A program made the position numbers and the translations under genes. This document shows, piece after piece, positions 54,600 through 62,793 of a DNA stretch of 64,000 nucleotides (position 1 is the first letter of the stretch; every line of letters begins with the position of its first letter). Source of the DNA: Pseudoxanthomonas mexicana (GTDB taxonomy: Bacteria > Pseudomonadota > Gammaproteobacteria > Xanthomonadales > Xanthomonadaceae); NCBI RefSeq assembly GCF_001556105.1, contig NZ_LSIF01000099.1, forward strand, positions 8,075-72,074, read 5' to 3'. The notes beneath the pieces were generated by a model. The model did no database searches. It was given only the letters and a program-made list of their open reading frames with translations, and had not been told where the DNA came from.

Positions 54600-54974
54600 A
54601 TGGATCTGATCGCGACGGGACTGGTGGTGCTGGTGGCGCTGCTGCACGCCTACTTCCTGGTCCTGGAGATGTTCCTGTGGACCAGGCCACTGGGCCTCAA
54701 GACGTTCCGCAATACGCCGGAGAAGGCCGAGACCACCCGTGTACTCGCGGCCAACCAGGGCCTCTACAACGGCTTCCTCGCCGCCGGTCTGATCTGGGGC
54801 CTGCTCACCGCGCAGTGGAACGTCGTCGTCTTCTTCCTGCTGTGCGTGATCGTGGCGGCGCTGTACGGCGCGTGGAGCGTCAACAAGCGCATCTTCTTCG
54901 TGCAGGGCGTGCCGGCGATCGCCGCGCTGGCGGCGGTGCTGTTCGTATCGATGATGGGTGCCGTCGCGCGCTGA
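54600..54974 (+). CDS. DUF1304 small membrane protein
   Basis: A 124-residue inner-membrane protein with four hydrophobic segments. Family features are LVVLVALLHAYFLVLEMFLWTRPLGLKTFR and AANQGLYNGFLAAGLIWGLL. A perfect GGAGGA ribosome site precedes the ATG. DUF1304 proteins have no known function. The minus-strand membrane gene downstream is convergent, 19 bp away. Confidence 0.88.
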   Translation: MDLIATGLVVLVALLHAYFLVLEMFLWTRPLGLKTFRNTPEKAETTRVLAANQGLYNGFLAAGLIWGLLTAQWNVVVFFLLCVIVAALYGAWSVNKRIFFVQGVPAIAALAAVLFVSMMGAVAR

Positions 54975-54993
54975 GCGCGTAGGCGGGCGATGC

Positions 54994-55362
54994 TCAGCGC
55001 ATCGCCCACGCCAGCAGTAGTCCGCCCGAGGCGAACAACACCAGCCACGACAAGTGACGCCCACGCGTGATGACCAGCGGCAGCAGGCCGGAGACGCCGA
55101 GGGTGATGGCAAGGATGAGCGCGATGCGGCGTCCACCGGCATCCGGCAAGCCTTCCAACTGCAGGACGACCGCCGCCAGTCCCCATGCGATCACCGTGGT
55201 CAGGTGCCAGGCGAAGCGCAGCGTCCGCGTGGTGAACGCGGTGCCTCCGAACAGCTTCGGCAGATCGGGCCGGCGGAACAGGCGGATGAGCAGGTAGCGC
55301 TCGCCGAGGACCGAGTGCGCCAGGCCAAGCAGGATCATCAGCGTGGCCGCGGCGGCCAGCAT
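54994..55362 (-). CDS. Small membrane protein, last gene of the fadE operon
   Basis: A 122-residue protein with four hydrophobic segments (MLAAAATLMILLGLAHSVLG; FAWHLTTVIAWGLAAVVLQL; IALILAITLGVSGLLPLVI; LSWLVLFASGGLLLAWAM). I do not recognise the family. It begins one base after the stop of the hotdog gene, so it is co-transcribed with the fatty-acid genes. A link to lipid handling is only positional. Confidence 0.75.
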   Translation of the reverse strand: MLAAAATLMILLGLAHSVLGERYLLIRLFRRPDLPKLFGGTAFTTRTLRFAWHLTTVIAWGLAAVVLQLEGLPDAGGRRIALILAITLGVSGLLPLVITRGRHLSWLVLFASGGLLLAWAMR

Positions 55363-55363
55363 G

Positions 55364-55843
55364 TCAGCCGTCCTTCCGCGGACGCGGCGACACCCACATG
55401 CCGATGCGGGCGCGGAACACCGGCTCGCTCTGTGCGTTGCTGACCACCACGTCCATCGGCAGGTCGTAGCCTTCCGCTGATTCGCGTGGCTCGAAGGCCG
55501 GCGTGGCGACCGCGTGCATCGTGCCCACGGCCTTCTTCAGGTATTCCACCGTCATGCCCTTGGGAATCCAGCGCATCGAGCGCGGGATGCTGACGTCGGT
55601 GGTCAGGCCTCCGACGAACTCGGCCAGGTTGCACAGGGCGATCGCGTGCACGGTGCCCAGGTGGTTGGTGACTGACCGGCGATGCCGGATGGTCGCTTCG
55701 CCGCGGCCGGGCTCCAACCGCAGCATGCGTGGGCCGATGCTGCCGAAGTACGGCGCCTTGAAGCAGATCAGGCGCGAGAACAGCCAGTGGCCGAACGGCT
55801 TGCGGCTCAGGCTTCGGTAGATCGTCAGGACGTCGGCGCTCAT
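55364..55843 (-). CDS. Hotdog-fold thioesterase-like protein (DUF4442)
   Basis: A 159-residue DUF4442/PaaI-like hotdog protein. RRSVTNHLGTVHAIALCNLAEFVGGL holds the hotdog helix and active-site region, and GYDLPMDVVVSNAQSEPVFRARIGMWV forms later strands. Such proteins are thought to act on acyl-CoA, often in fatty-acid or polyhydroxyalkanoate contexts. It lies 64 bp after fadE on the same strand, matching a fatty-acid role. Start MSADVLTIYRSL is the ATG nearest the conserved region. Confidence 0.85.
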   Translation of the reverse strand: MSADVLTIYRSLSRKPFGHWLFSRLICFKAPYFGSIGPRMLRLEPGRGEATIRHRRSVTNHLGTVHAIALCNLAEFVGGLTTDVSIPRSMRWIPKGMTVEYLKKAVGTMHAVATPAFEPRESAEGYDLPMDVVVSNAQSEPVFRARIGMWVSPRPRKDG

Positions 55844-55907
55844 CGGAACTCCTGTCGCGACGACGGCGGGACATGCCCGCCGTCGTGATCGTTGCCGTGG
55901 TGGTGCG

Positions 55908-58385
55908 TCAGGCCGCTTCGCGCGGCTGGCGCTTGTGCTGCGGCAGGTCGTAGAAGCTGGCCGCGCGCAGTTCGTGGGTCTCGAAGTCGTCCACCGTGAT
56001 CGTATCCAGCGTGATCGCACGCAGTTCTTCCAGCAGCTTGCGCTCGTCGGCGGTGATCCAGCCCTCGCGCACGCCTTCGTCCAGCTGCGCGCTGTAATCC
56101 AGCGCCTCGATGTCCTTGGTCTTCAGCGCCTTCAGGAACTTGCGTTCGACCGGCTCGGCCGCGACGGCGGTAGCCAGATAGCTGTCGATGCGGCCGCCGG
56201 GGTTGTTCTCGCACGGGGTCAGGAACACGCCGTGACCCAGGCGGTCGCGCGCTTCGTTCGGTGCCATCAACAGCATGGCGACGCGATGGCTCAGGCGGTC
56301 GCCCGGGGCCACGGCACGACGGCCGAACGGGAACACCACCGGCCACAGCAGCCAGCCCAGCGGCTTGATCGGGAAGTTGCGCAGCGCCTGCGACAGCGCC
56401 AGTTCGATCTCGTACGCACTGTTGTGGAAGGCCCAGGCCAGCAGCGGCTTGTCGGCTTCCGGCGTGCCCTCGTCGTGATGGCGCTTCAGCACCGCGCTCA
56501 TCATGTACAGATGGCTCAGCACGTCGCCGAGGCGACCCGACAGCGATTCCTTGAACTTCAGCTTGCCGCCCAGCGCGCCCAGCGAGACGTCGGTCAGCAG
56601 CGCCAGGTTGGCGGCGTAGCGGTCGAGCTTGCGGAAGAACTTCTTGGTGTACGCATCGCCCGGTGCCGCGCCGATCTTCGAACCGGTGATGCCGAACCAG
56701 AACGAACGCACGGCATTGGAGATCGCATTGCCGATGTGCGGGTACAGCACCGCGTCCAGCATGGCGATGCCGGCCTTGGTGTCCGGGTCCTGCGCCGCGC
56801 GCATTTCCTTGATGATGTACGGATGGCACAGGATCGAACCCTGGCCGAAGATCAGCAGGCTGCGCGTCATGATGTTCGCGCCTTCCACCGTGATGGCGAT
56901 CGGCGAGGCCTGCCATGCGCGGCCGGCGAAGTTGCGCGGGCCCAGGATGATGCCCTTGCCGCCGACGATATCCATGACGTCCTTGGCGACGTCGCGGCCC
57001 ATGTTCGTGCAGTGGTACTTGGCGATGGCCGACGGTACCGACGGCACGTCGCCACGGTCCACGGCCGCTGCGGTGGCCTGCGACAGCGCACTGATCGCGT
57101 AGGCCTTGCCGCCGATGCGGGCCAGGGCCTCTTCCACACCTTCGAAGCGGCCGACCGACAGACCGAACTGCTTGCGGATGCGCGCATACGCGCCGGTGAC
57201 GCGCGCGCCGGCCTTGGCACCGCCGCTGGCGGTGGAGGGCAGGGTGATCGAGCGGCCCACGGCGAGGCACTCGTTGAGCATGTTCCAGCCCTTGCCGGCC
57301 ATCTCCACGCCGCCGATCAGCTGGCTGAGCGGGATGAACACGTCCTTGCCGCGCACCGGGCCGTTCTGGAACGGCGAGTTGAGCGGGAAGTGGCGGCGAC
57401 CGACTTCGACGCCGTCGGTATCGCGCGGCAGCAGCGCCAGCGTGATGCCGATGTCGCGCGTGTCGCCGATCAGCCCGTCCGGGTCGTACATGCGGAATGC
57501 CAGGCCGATGATCGTGGCGACCGGTGCCAGCGTGATGTAGCGCTTGTCGAAGGTCAGGCGGATGCCTAGCACGTTGGCGCCGTTCCACTCGCCCTTGCAG
57601 ACGATGCCGTAGTCGGGGATCGAGGTCGCATCCGAGCCGGCGAACGGACCGGTCAGGCCGAAGCAGGGCACTTCCTGGCCGATCGCCAGGCGCGGCAGGT
57701 AGTGATCCTTCTGTTCCTGCGTGCCGTAAAGGTTGAGCAGCTCACCCGGGCCGAGCGAGTTCGGTACGCCGACGGTGGAGCTGACCACACTGCTGACCGA
57801 AGCGATCTTCTGGATCACCTTGTGGTGCGCCAGCGCGGAGAAGCCCAGGCCGCCGTACTGCTTCGGGATGATCATGCCGAAAAACCTGTTCTTCTTGATG
57901 TAGTCCCACAGCTCCGGCGGCAGGTCGGCGTGGACGTGGGTGATTTCCCAGTCGTTGATCATCCTGCAGAGATCTTCCACCGGGCCGTCGAGGAAGGCCT
58001 GCTCTTCGGCGGAAAGCTGCGGCTTGGGATAGGCCAGCAGCTTGTTCCAGTCCGGGTCGCCGGTGAACAGGTCGCCTTCGAAACCGACCGAGCCCGTTTC
58101 CAGCGCGATGCGCTCGGTCTGCGACAGCGGCGGCAGCGCGCGGCGCAGGAAGCCCAGCGCCGGCGCGGTGATCAGCGGCTTGCGGATCGCCGGGATCAGC
58201 AGCGGCAGCGCGATCGCCACCACGACCAGCGCCGCGACGATGGTGGCGGTGGGGTTGGCGCCCAGCAGCCAGCACGCGACCAGCAGGCTGGCGGTGATCG
58301 CCGCCCAGTAGGCGAGCCGGATCCGGTGGTAGGCGGCGAATGCGCCCGCCAGCAGGAAGGCGAGGAAGGGGATGACGATGCTCAT
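55908..58385 (-). CDS. fadE: Acyl-CoA dehydrogenase FadE
   Basis: An 825-residue enzyme for the first oxidation of fatty acyl-CoA. Two N-terminal hydrophobic segments (about 1-70) anchor it to the inner membrane, as in E. coli FadE. The dehydrogenase core has MIIPKQYGGLGFSALAHH, CFGLTGPFAGSDATS, NAAVRS-like catalytic region (ITVEGANIMTRSLLIFGQG) and a long C-terminal extension specific to FadE (FWFGITGSKIGAAPGD ... HELRAASFYDLPQHKRQ). The ATG shares four bases with the alpha/beta hydrolase stop, so translation is coupled. A TetR regulator is divergent upstream. Confidence 0.95.
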   Translation of the reverse strand: MSIVIPFLAFLLAGAFAAYHRIRLAYWAAITASLLVACWLLGANPTATIVAALVVVAIALPLLIPAIRKPLITAPALGFLRRALPPLSQTERIALETGSVGFEGDLFTGDPDWNKLLAYPKPQLSAEEQAFLDGPVEDLCRMINDWEITHVHADLPPELWDYIKKNRFFGMIIPKQYGGLGFSALAHHKVIQKIASVSSVVSSTVGVPNSLGPGELLNLYGTQEQKDHYLPRLAIGQEVPCFGLTGPFAGSDATSIPDYGIVCKGEWNGANVLGIRLTFDKRYITLAPVATIIGLAFRMYDPDGLIGDTRDIGITLALLPRDTDGVEVGRRHFPLNSPFQNGPVRGKDVFIPLSQLIGGVEMAGKGWNMLNECLAVGRSITLPSTASGGAKAGARVTGAYARIRKQFGLSVGRFEGVEEALARIGGKAYAISALSQATAAAVDRGDVPSVPSAIAKYHCTNMGRDVAKDVMDIVGGKGIILGPRNFAGRAWQASPIAITVEGANIMTRSLLIFGQGSILCHPYIIKEMRAAQDPDTKAGIAMLDAVLYPHIGNAISNAVRSFWFGITGSKIGAAPGDAYTKKFFRKLDRYAANLALLTDVSLGALGGKLKFKESLSGRLGDVLSHLYMMSAVLKRHHDEGTPEADKPLLAWAFHNSAYEIELALSQALRNFPIKPLGWLLWPVVFPFGRRAVAPGDRLSHRVAMLLMAPNEARDRLGHGVFLTPCENNPGGRIDSYLATAVAAEPVERKFLKALKTKDIEALDYSAQLDEGVREGWITADERKLLEELRAITLDTITVDDFETHELRAASFYDLPQHKRQPREAA

Positions 58386-59344
58386 GGCGTTGTTGCTCCG
58401 GACACGGATTCGGTTACATCGGATTCGGCATTACCGGGCGCGGCCGACAGGCCTGCCAGGTATTCCAGCACGGTGGCGGTAAAGGCGTCGTTGTCGTCGC
58501 CGGCCACCATGTGCGTGGCCTGCGGCAGGTGCACGTGGCGCGCGTGCGGCACCAGCAGTTTGAACTCGTCGACGGTCTTCTCGGAGACCAGGTCGCTGCG
58601 GCCGCCGCTGATCAGCAGCACCGGGCACTGCACCTGGCGCGCGGCGTCGGCGATCGCGTCCTGGTGCTGCGCACTGTCGCGCGCCAGTTCGTCCACCAGG
58701 CGTGGATCCCAGTGCCAGCGCCAGCGCCCGTCGCTGCCTTCGCGCAGCAGCTCGCGCAGGTCGTCGGCCGATTTGCGCGTGCGGCGCTGCGGCTGGTAGG
58801 CGGCGATGCTGTCGGCGGCATGCTCCAGCGAGTCGAAACCGTCCGGAAACGCGGTCATGAAGGCGAGGATGCGCTGCAGGCCGGCAGGCTCCCAGCGCGG
58901 GGTGATGTCGACCAGCACCATCGCGCGGAACAGGCCCGGCCAGCGCGCTTCCGCGATCAGCCCGAACAGCCCGCCCATCGAGGCGCCCACCAGCACGGGC
59001 GGCTCGGGCTGTTCGCCGGCCACCACGATCAGATCGTCGGCGAACTGGTCGCCGGTATAGGGCAGAGCGGCGGCGTTGCGGTCGGAGCCGCCATGGCCGC
59101 GGGCGTCGTAGGCCAGGCCGCCATAACCCTGCGCCGCCATCCATTCGCCGGTGCGGTTCCAGGCGCCGGCGGTCTGGCCGAAGCCATGCGCATAGATCAA
59201 CGCAGGGTGTGCCTGCAGCGCACCGGGCGAGGCGTAATGGCGGATCGAGAGCGACGAATTCCCCTGGCCGCGAATCACGCGATTCGCTCCTGCGTCATTG
59301 ATGCAGGAGGAGGGCGTAAGGACGGGAGAGGCGGGTGTCACCAT
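58382..59344 (-). CDS. Alpha/beta hydrolase, first gene of the fadE operon
   Basis: A 320-residue serine hydrolase. The oxyanion region PALIYAHGFGQTAGAWNRTGEW, the Asp-containing YDARGHGGSDRN, nucleophile elbow VLVGASMGGLFGLIAE (Ser in GASMGG) and catalytic His near PQATHMVAGDDNDAFTATVL are present. Substrate is unknown; an ester or thioester linked to fatty-acid use is likely from context. The start ATG 59344 is chosen because the predicted promoter would initiate at about 59345, giving a leaderless mRNA. An upstream ATG at 59368 would lie inside the promoter. Confidence 0.87.
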   Translation of the reverse strand: MVTPASPVLTPSSCINDAGANRVIRGQGNSSLSIRHYASPGALQAHPALIYAHGFGQTAGAWNRTGEWMAAQGYGGLAYDARGHGGSDRNAAALPYTGDQFADDLIVVAGEQPEPPVLVGASMGGLFGLIAEARWPGLFRAMVLVDITPRWEPAGLQRILAFMTAFPDGFDSLEHAADSIAAYQPQRRTRKSADDLRELLREGSDGRWRWHWDPRLVDELARDSAQHQDAIADAARQVQCPVLLISGGRSDLVSEKTVDEFKLLVPHARHVHLPQATHMVAGDDNDAFTATVLEYLAGLSAAPGNAESDVTESVSGATTP

Positions 59345-59358
59345 ACGGGCTAGTATGG
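59341..59358 (-). promoter_or_regulatory. Candidate operator palindrome over the fadE-operon -10
   Basis: CCATACGGGCTAGTATGG is a perfect 6-bp palindrome with 6-bp spacer, covering the start codon and the -10 (CATACT on the minus strand). It is of a size suited to a TetR dimer and lies between the operon and a divergent TetR gene. Confidence 0.55.
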
Positions 59359-59381
59359 GCTGTCGCATTTAGAGCAGTCAA
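59352..59381 (-). promoter_or_regulatory. Probable promoter of the hydrolase-fadE operon
   Basis: On the minus strand TTGACT (59376-59381) and CATACT (59352-59357) are spaced by 18 bp. The -35 is also overlapped by one arm of the inverted repeat CAATCGGTT (59379-59387) / AACCGATTG (59409-59417). Confidence 0.55.
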
Positions 59382-59417
59382 TCGGTTTGGTATTCGGGTT
59401 TCACATGCAACCGATTG
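59379..59417. repeat. Inverted repeat in the fadE/tetR divergent region
   Basis: Perfect 9-bp arms CAATCGGTT and AACCGATTG are separated by 21 bp, so they could form two half-sites of a regulator or a cruciform. The left arm touches the -35 of the fadE-operon promoter. Confidence 0.55.
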
Positions 59418-59489
59418 ATTTGTCTTTATTTGTTGTGCGCCGCAACATACATACCGCTACACACCGCGGCGTATGGTTAAATGCGGACC

Positions 59490-60089
59490 ATGAGCACACC
59501 CAGCCCTGAAACGCCCGCCACTGCCCCCGCCCGCAACGCGCGCCTGAGCGCCGATGACTGGGCGCAGGCCGCGCTCGACCTGATCGCGGAGCAGGGGGTG
59601 TCAGCGGTGGCGGTGGAACCGCTGGCGCGGCGGCTGGGGGTCACCAAGGGCAGCTTCTACTGGCATTTCCCATCGCGCGACGCGTTGCTGCAGGCCGCGC
59701 TGGAGCGTTGGGAAGCCGGTGAGCAGGAGAACATCTTCGGCAGCCTGGAAAAGGTCGCCGATCCGCGTGAGCGCCTGCGCGCGCTGTTCCAGCTGGTCGG
59801 GCACGAGGTCAAACCGCACATCATCTATAGCGAGCTGCTGAAGGCGCTGGATCATCCCGCCGTGCAGCCGGTGATCGACCGCATCTCCCAGCGCCGGCTC
59901 GACTATCTGGTGGCGATGTTCCGCCAGGCGGGCCTGCAACGCACCGACGCCACGCACCGTGCGCGCCTGGCCTATGCGGCCTACGTGGGCTTCCTGCAGC
60001 TGTCGCTGCAGCTGCAGCAGCCGCGCATGACTTCGGAAGAATTCGAGACCTACCTCGAACACGTTATCTCGACATTGATCCCGACCTGA
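59490..60089 (+). CDS. TetR-family regulator of the divergent fatty-acid operon
   Basis: A 199-residue regulator. The helix-turn-helix lies in the first third (AALDLIAEQGVSAVAVEPLA then RRLGVTKGSFYWHFPSRDAL, the typical TetR recognition and turn residues), followed by an all-helical ligand domain (LRALFQLVGHEVKPHIIY ... QRRLDYLVAMFRQAGL). Divergent placement from the alpha/beta hydrolase-fadE operon suggests it represses that operon and senses an acyl-CoA or fatty acid, as PsrA/FadR-type TetR proteins do. ATG 59490 was preferred to an in-frame ATG at 59481; neither has a strong ribosome site. Confidence 0.85.
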   Translation: MSTPSPETPATAPARNARLSADDWAQAALDLIAEQGVSAVAVEPLARRLGVTKGSFYWHFPSRDALLQAALERWEAGEQENIFGSLEKVADPRERLRALFQLVGHEVKPHIIYSELLKALDHPAVQPVIDRISQRRLDYLVAMFRQAGLQRTDATHRARLAYAAYVGFLQLSLQLQQPRMTSEEFETYLEHVISTLIPT

Positions 60090-60110
60090 CGGATCGCGCG
60101 GGCGTCCCGC

Positions 60111-60530
60111 ATGGTTCACAATCCGCGCATGCTGTCGCTCTGCGGCCTTTGGGTGGCGACGGCGTTGATGGTCGCGGCAACGATGTACGTCAGCCTGGAT
60201 GCCCGTTACTACTTCTTCCACGACGGCGCGCAGCGCGCGGTCTGGGAATGGGCGCCGGCAGGCCCGCTGACCATGCTCGCCATCATCCTGCTGGAAGCCG
60301 CCGTCATGGCGGCCGTCATCGCACTCAAGCGTCCCGGCGCGCTGTGGCTACGCGCACTGCTCGCCCTGTTGCCGATGCTCCCGTGGGCATTCGTGTCGAG
60401 CATGTACGTCGTCCACGCGCCCGGCTACGTGATGCTGCACATCCTGTGGTGCTGGCTCTTGGTGATGGTGCTGGCTTTGATGCTGGTGGTGTCGGCGGGC
60501 GCGGATCTGTGGCGCCGCTGGAAGGCGTGA
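60111..60530 (+). CDS. Small membrane protein downstream of the TetR regulator
   Basis: A 139-residue inner-membrane protein with four hydrophobic segments and an Arg/Lys-capped end (WRRWKA). I do not recognise the family. It starts 21 bp after tetR and is likely co-transcribed with it. An internal ATG at 60129 (MLSLCGLW) is an alternative start. A dispersed GTAGGGTGGGCC repeat follows it. Function is unknown; a role in membrane lipid state is guesswork from position. Confidence 0.7.
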   Translation: MVHNPRMLSLCGLWVATALMVAATMYVSLDARYYFFHDGAQRAVWEWAPAGPLTMLAIILLEAAVMAAVIALKRPGALWLRALLALLPMLPWAFVSSMYVVHAPGYVMLHILWCWLLVMVLALMLVVSAGADLWRRWKA

Positions 60531-60537
60531 AACACGC

Positions 60538-60604
60538 TAGTAGGGTGGGCCTTGGCCCACCGCATGCGGTTAGGGAACTCCCAGGCTGGCGGACCAAGGC
60601 TCAC
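60538..60604. repeat. REP-like repeat (GTAGGGTGGGCC type), degenerate inverted pair
   Basis: TAGTAGGGTGGGCCTTGGCC and a reverse-complement-like GGACCAAGGCTCACCCTAA flank a short spacer. This motif is a common dispersed repeat near gene ends in Xanthomonadaceae. It separates the convergent membrane genes. Confidence 0.7.
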
Positions 60605-60605
60605 C

Positions 60606-61019
60606 CTAAGACGCAGCAGACACCTCCCGCTTCAACTCCGACAATCGCACGATCACGTACGCCAGCAGTGCCACCGCGAAGAACGCCAGCAGCATCCAGG
60701 CGATGCCCTGCAGCGTCTCGATGACGGTGCGGTAGACCTCCAGCACCCAGCGCTCGGTGGTCAGCGCGATGATCTCCGCCTTGTCCTTCTCCATCCACTG
60801 CGGCGCGGTGATGTACCGCTCCAGCTCGTGGATGCGCACGCCGGACGACACGCCGACCACGAGCGTGGCGAACTGCATGTAGCGCAGCCACGCCTTGCTG
60901 ATGTCGTCGGCGATGATGCGGGTGAGGATGCGCTCAATCGGTTTCGAGAACATCCACGTGACGCCCCAGGCCACGGCGGCGGACAGCAGCAGGGTGACGG
61001 CGAGCAGGGTCAGGAACAT
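60606..61019 (-). CDS. Membrane protein, fourth gene of the XRE-linked operon
   Basis: A 137-residue protein with N-terminal (FLTLLAVTLLLSAAVAWGVTWMF), central (MQFATLVVGVSSGV) and C-terminal (GIAWMLLAFFAVALLAYVIVRL) hydrophobic segments and a charged middle (HELERYITAPQWMEKDKAEI). I do not recognise a family. It follows the preceding small membrane gene by 22 bp and closes a minus-strand operon of four genes. The frame is open upstream, but this ATG gives a normal membrane N-terminus. Confidence 0.68.
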   Translation of the reverse strand: MFLTLLAVTLLLSAAVAWGVTWMFSKPIERILTRIIADDISKAWLRYMQFATLVVGVSSGVRIHELERYITAPQWMEKDKAEIIALTTERWVLEVYRTVIETLQGIAWMLLAFFAVALLAYVIVRLSELKREVSAAS

Positions 61020-61041
61020 GGGACGCTCCGGAAGGAAGGGT

Positions 61042-61407
61042 TCACATGGGAAGCCGCGGTATGCACGCCCAAAGGACGATGGCCATAGCGCTGCTCCCCA
61101 ACAGCGCGATGAAGGACCACGTATTGCTGCGTGAGGGCAGCCGGCGCGACAGGGCGACCCGCAGTGAGAAGAGCATGCCGGTGACCACCCCCAGCAGGGG
61201 CAGCTCCAACAGATTCGACAGCGATTTGTCGCCGTCCGCGAGCACCACCAGCAGCAGCCAGAGGCCACCAGGCATCACAAGCTGCAAGCCATCCCAGGCA
61301 TGTCCGCGTACACCTCGCCCGAGGAGCAGGTAGGACGGCACGCCAATCGTCACCACGGGGATGGCGAACATCGCGTGCAACTGCAAAAACTCTGCGAGCT
61401 CAAGCAT
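61042..61407 (-). CDS. Membrane protein, third gene of the XRE-linked operon
   Basis: A 121-residue protein with about four hydrophobic segments (AMFAIPVVTIGVPSYLLLG; LQLVMPGGLWLLLVVLA; LLELPLLGVVTGMLFSLRVAL; TWSFIALLGSSAMAIVLWAC). No family is recognised. It follows the DUF2145 gene by 9 bp. The pair of small membrane proteins at the end of this operon may form a complex, which is inference only. Confidence 0.68.
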   Translation of the reverse strand: MLELAEFLQLHAMFAIPVVTIGVPSYLLLGRGVRGHAWDGLQLVMPGGLWLLLVVLADGDKSLSNLLELPLLGVVTGMLFSLRVALSRRLPSRSNTWSFIALLGSSAMAIVLWACIPRLPM

Positions 61408-61416
61408 GTCGCCGCC

Positions 61417-62232
61417 TCATGCCGGCCCCATAACCCGCTGCCGCACACCACTCCGCCACTCCCGCTGCTCGCGCACATACCCGCCGCGTTCCAGCCACCG
61501 GAAGATCGCGCGGACAGTGACGACGGGATAGTCGCCGCCAAGTCGTGTGGCGACAGAGTGATCGGTGAAGTCGGTGTTGGCGGAGAACAGGCCGCCGAGC
61601 ACGCGCTTGGAATAGGCGATGTGCACGGTGTCGGGCACGAAGCCGTCGCCGCGCGCGAATGCGTACGCGCTGCGACGGTCGTAGATGCCGCGGTCGGCGA
61701 GGGCGGCGGCCATCACTTCCACGATCCACGCGGTGGAGTTCTGGTAGTCCTCGCTGCCCGGACGCGCGATCAGGTTGTAGCGCGGGTGGTGCAGGCTGTG
61801 GCGCGGCATCTGCTGCAAGCGCGCGGCCAGCCGATCGGCGGCGTCCGGCGGAAACCACACGATGCGCAGGTCCTGGTTCACCAGATCGTCGGAGAAGAAG
61901 TTCACCAGCCCCTGTGCATACAGGCCCGAGCGATCGCTGCCGCATTCGTTGAGCAGGTGCACCACGGTCCAGCGCCCGTGCGCGTGGTCGCGCACCGCGA
62001 AGCCGGCATGGCTGTAGACCAGGCCCTGCTTGGACAGGTCGGTGCCGACGCGTGCGATCAGCGCGACCGGCGCGTCCACCTCATCCAGTTGCTGCGCTGC
62101 CAGCAACGCCGTGCGCGCGGCCTCGGCCACCTTGTACGGCGGCATCTCCATCTGCTTGCAGGCATCGCCCCCGCGTGCCGTCCCTGGCAACACGAGGGCG
62201 ATGACGAGACACAGCACCGCGAGCGCGCGCAT
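61417..62232 (-). CDS. DUF2145 secreted protein
   Basis: A 271-residue protein with signal peptide (ALAVLCLVIALVLPGTARG). DUF2145 features include LVYSHAGFAVRDHAHGRWTVVHLLNECGSDRSGLYAQGLVNFF and RPGSEDYQNSTAWIVEVMAAA. The repeated SHAGF/HxL and ECGSDRS pattern resembles NlpC/P60-like or YiiX-like thiol hydrolase folds, but this is a guess. It is preceded 5 bp upstream by a small exported gene and followed by two membrane genes, all divergent from an XRE regulator. Confidence 0.82.
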   Translation of the reverse strand: MRALAVLCLVIALVLPGTARGGDACKQMEMPPYKVAEAARTALLAAQQLDEVDAPVALIARVGTDLSKQGLVYSHAGFAVRDHAHGRWTVVHLLNECGSDRSGLYAQGLVNFFSDDLVNQDLRIVWFPPDAADRLAARLQQMPRHSLHHPRYNLIARPGSEDYQNSTAWIVEVMAAALADRGIYDRRSAYAFARGDGFVPDTVHIAYSKRVLGGLFSANTDFTDHSVATRLGGDYPVVTVRAIFRWLERGGYVREQREWRSGVRQRVMGPA

Positions 62233-62237
62233 CGCGC

Positions 62238-62684
62238 TCAACCGCCGTAGCGATGGCTGTGGATATGCGGACGTGCGGCGTCGTTGGCGATGAAGCACAA
62301 CGCCTCGCCGGCCGCACTGAGGATCCAGCCGGTCGACACCGCCGCGACGCTGATCGCCGTGCCTATCGCGATGCCCAGCCGCTTGATCGCTTCCGCACTC
62401 AGGTAGACCACGAACGAAGCGCCGGCCACCACGCCCGCCGCCGCGACGGACACGGTCACCGCCACGCTGCCGGCGACGACCGCCACGCCGGTGACCACGG
62501 CCGAGGCGCCGTGGCCGAGTGCGTGGATCACCGCGACCGGGACTTCGATGGAGGCCTCCAGGCTGGCCTGCGACAGCCGGCTGGCGCCATCGGACTGCGG
62601 CGCGGCCTGCGCCGGGAGGGTGAGGCCGCCGGACAGCGCGGTGGCCAGGGCAAGGGTCAGCGAGCGGGCGAGCAGGTGGGTCAT
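62238..62684 (-). CDS. Small exported, hydrophobic protein, first gene of the XRE-linked operon
   Basis: A 148-residue protein with a signal peptide (LLARSLTLALATALSGGLTLPAQA). The mature region holds two long Ala/Val/Gly-rich segments (ASAVVTGVAVVAGSVAVTVSV; GVVAGASFVVYLSAEAIKRL) that could insert in a membrane, and a His-rich end (ARPHIHSHRYGG). No family is recognised. It begins the four-gene operon, 109 bp from the divergent XRE regulator. Confidence 0.72.
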   Translation of the reverse strand: MTHLLARSLTLALATALSGGLTLPAQAAPQSDGASRLSQASLEASIEVPVAVIHALGHGASAVVTGVAVVAGSVAVTVSVAAAGVVAGASFVVYLSAEAIKRLGIAIGTAISVAAVSTGWILSAAGEALCFIANDAARPHIHSHRYGG

Positions 62685-62793
62685 GGCACGGTCTCCGGGG
62701 TCGGCCGCACCATGGGCGCGGCCGGCGGCGGTGTTCAACCGGCATCGACGAGGTAAGCTCCGGCGCAACAACGGGTATAGGAATCCGCTACCG

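Noticed and set aside
59341..59489. PsrA-type box (CAAAC-N-GTTTG) in the fadE/tetR gap
   Set aside because: No close match found; other dyads are present instead.
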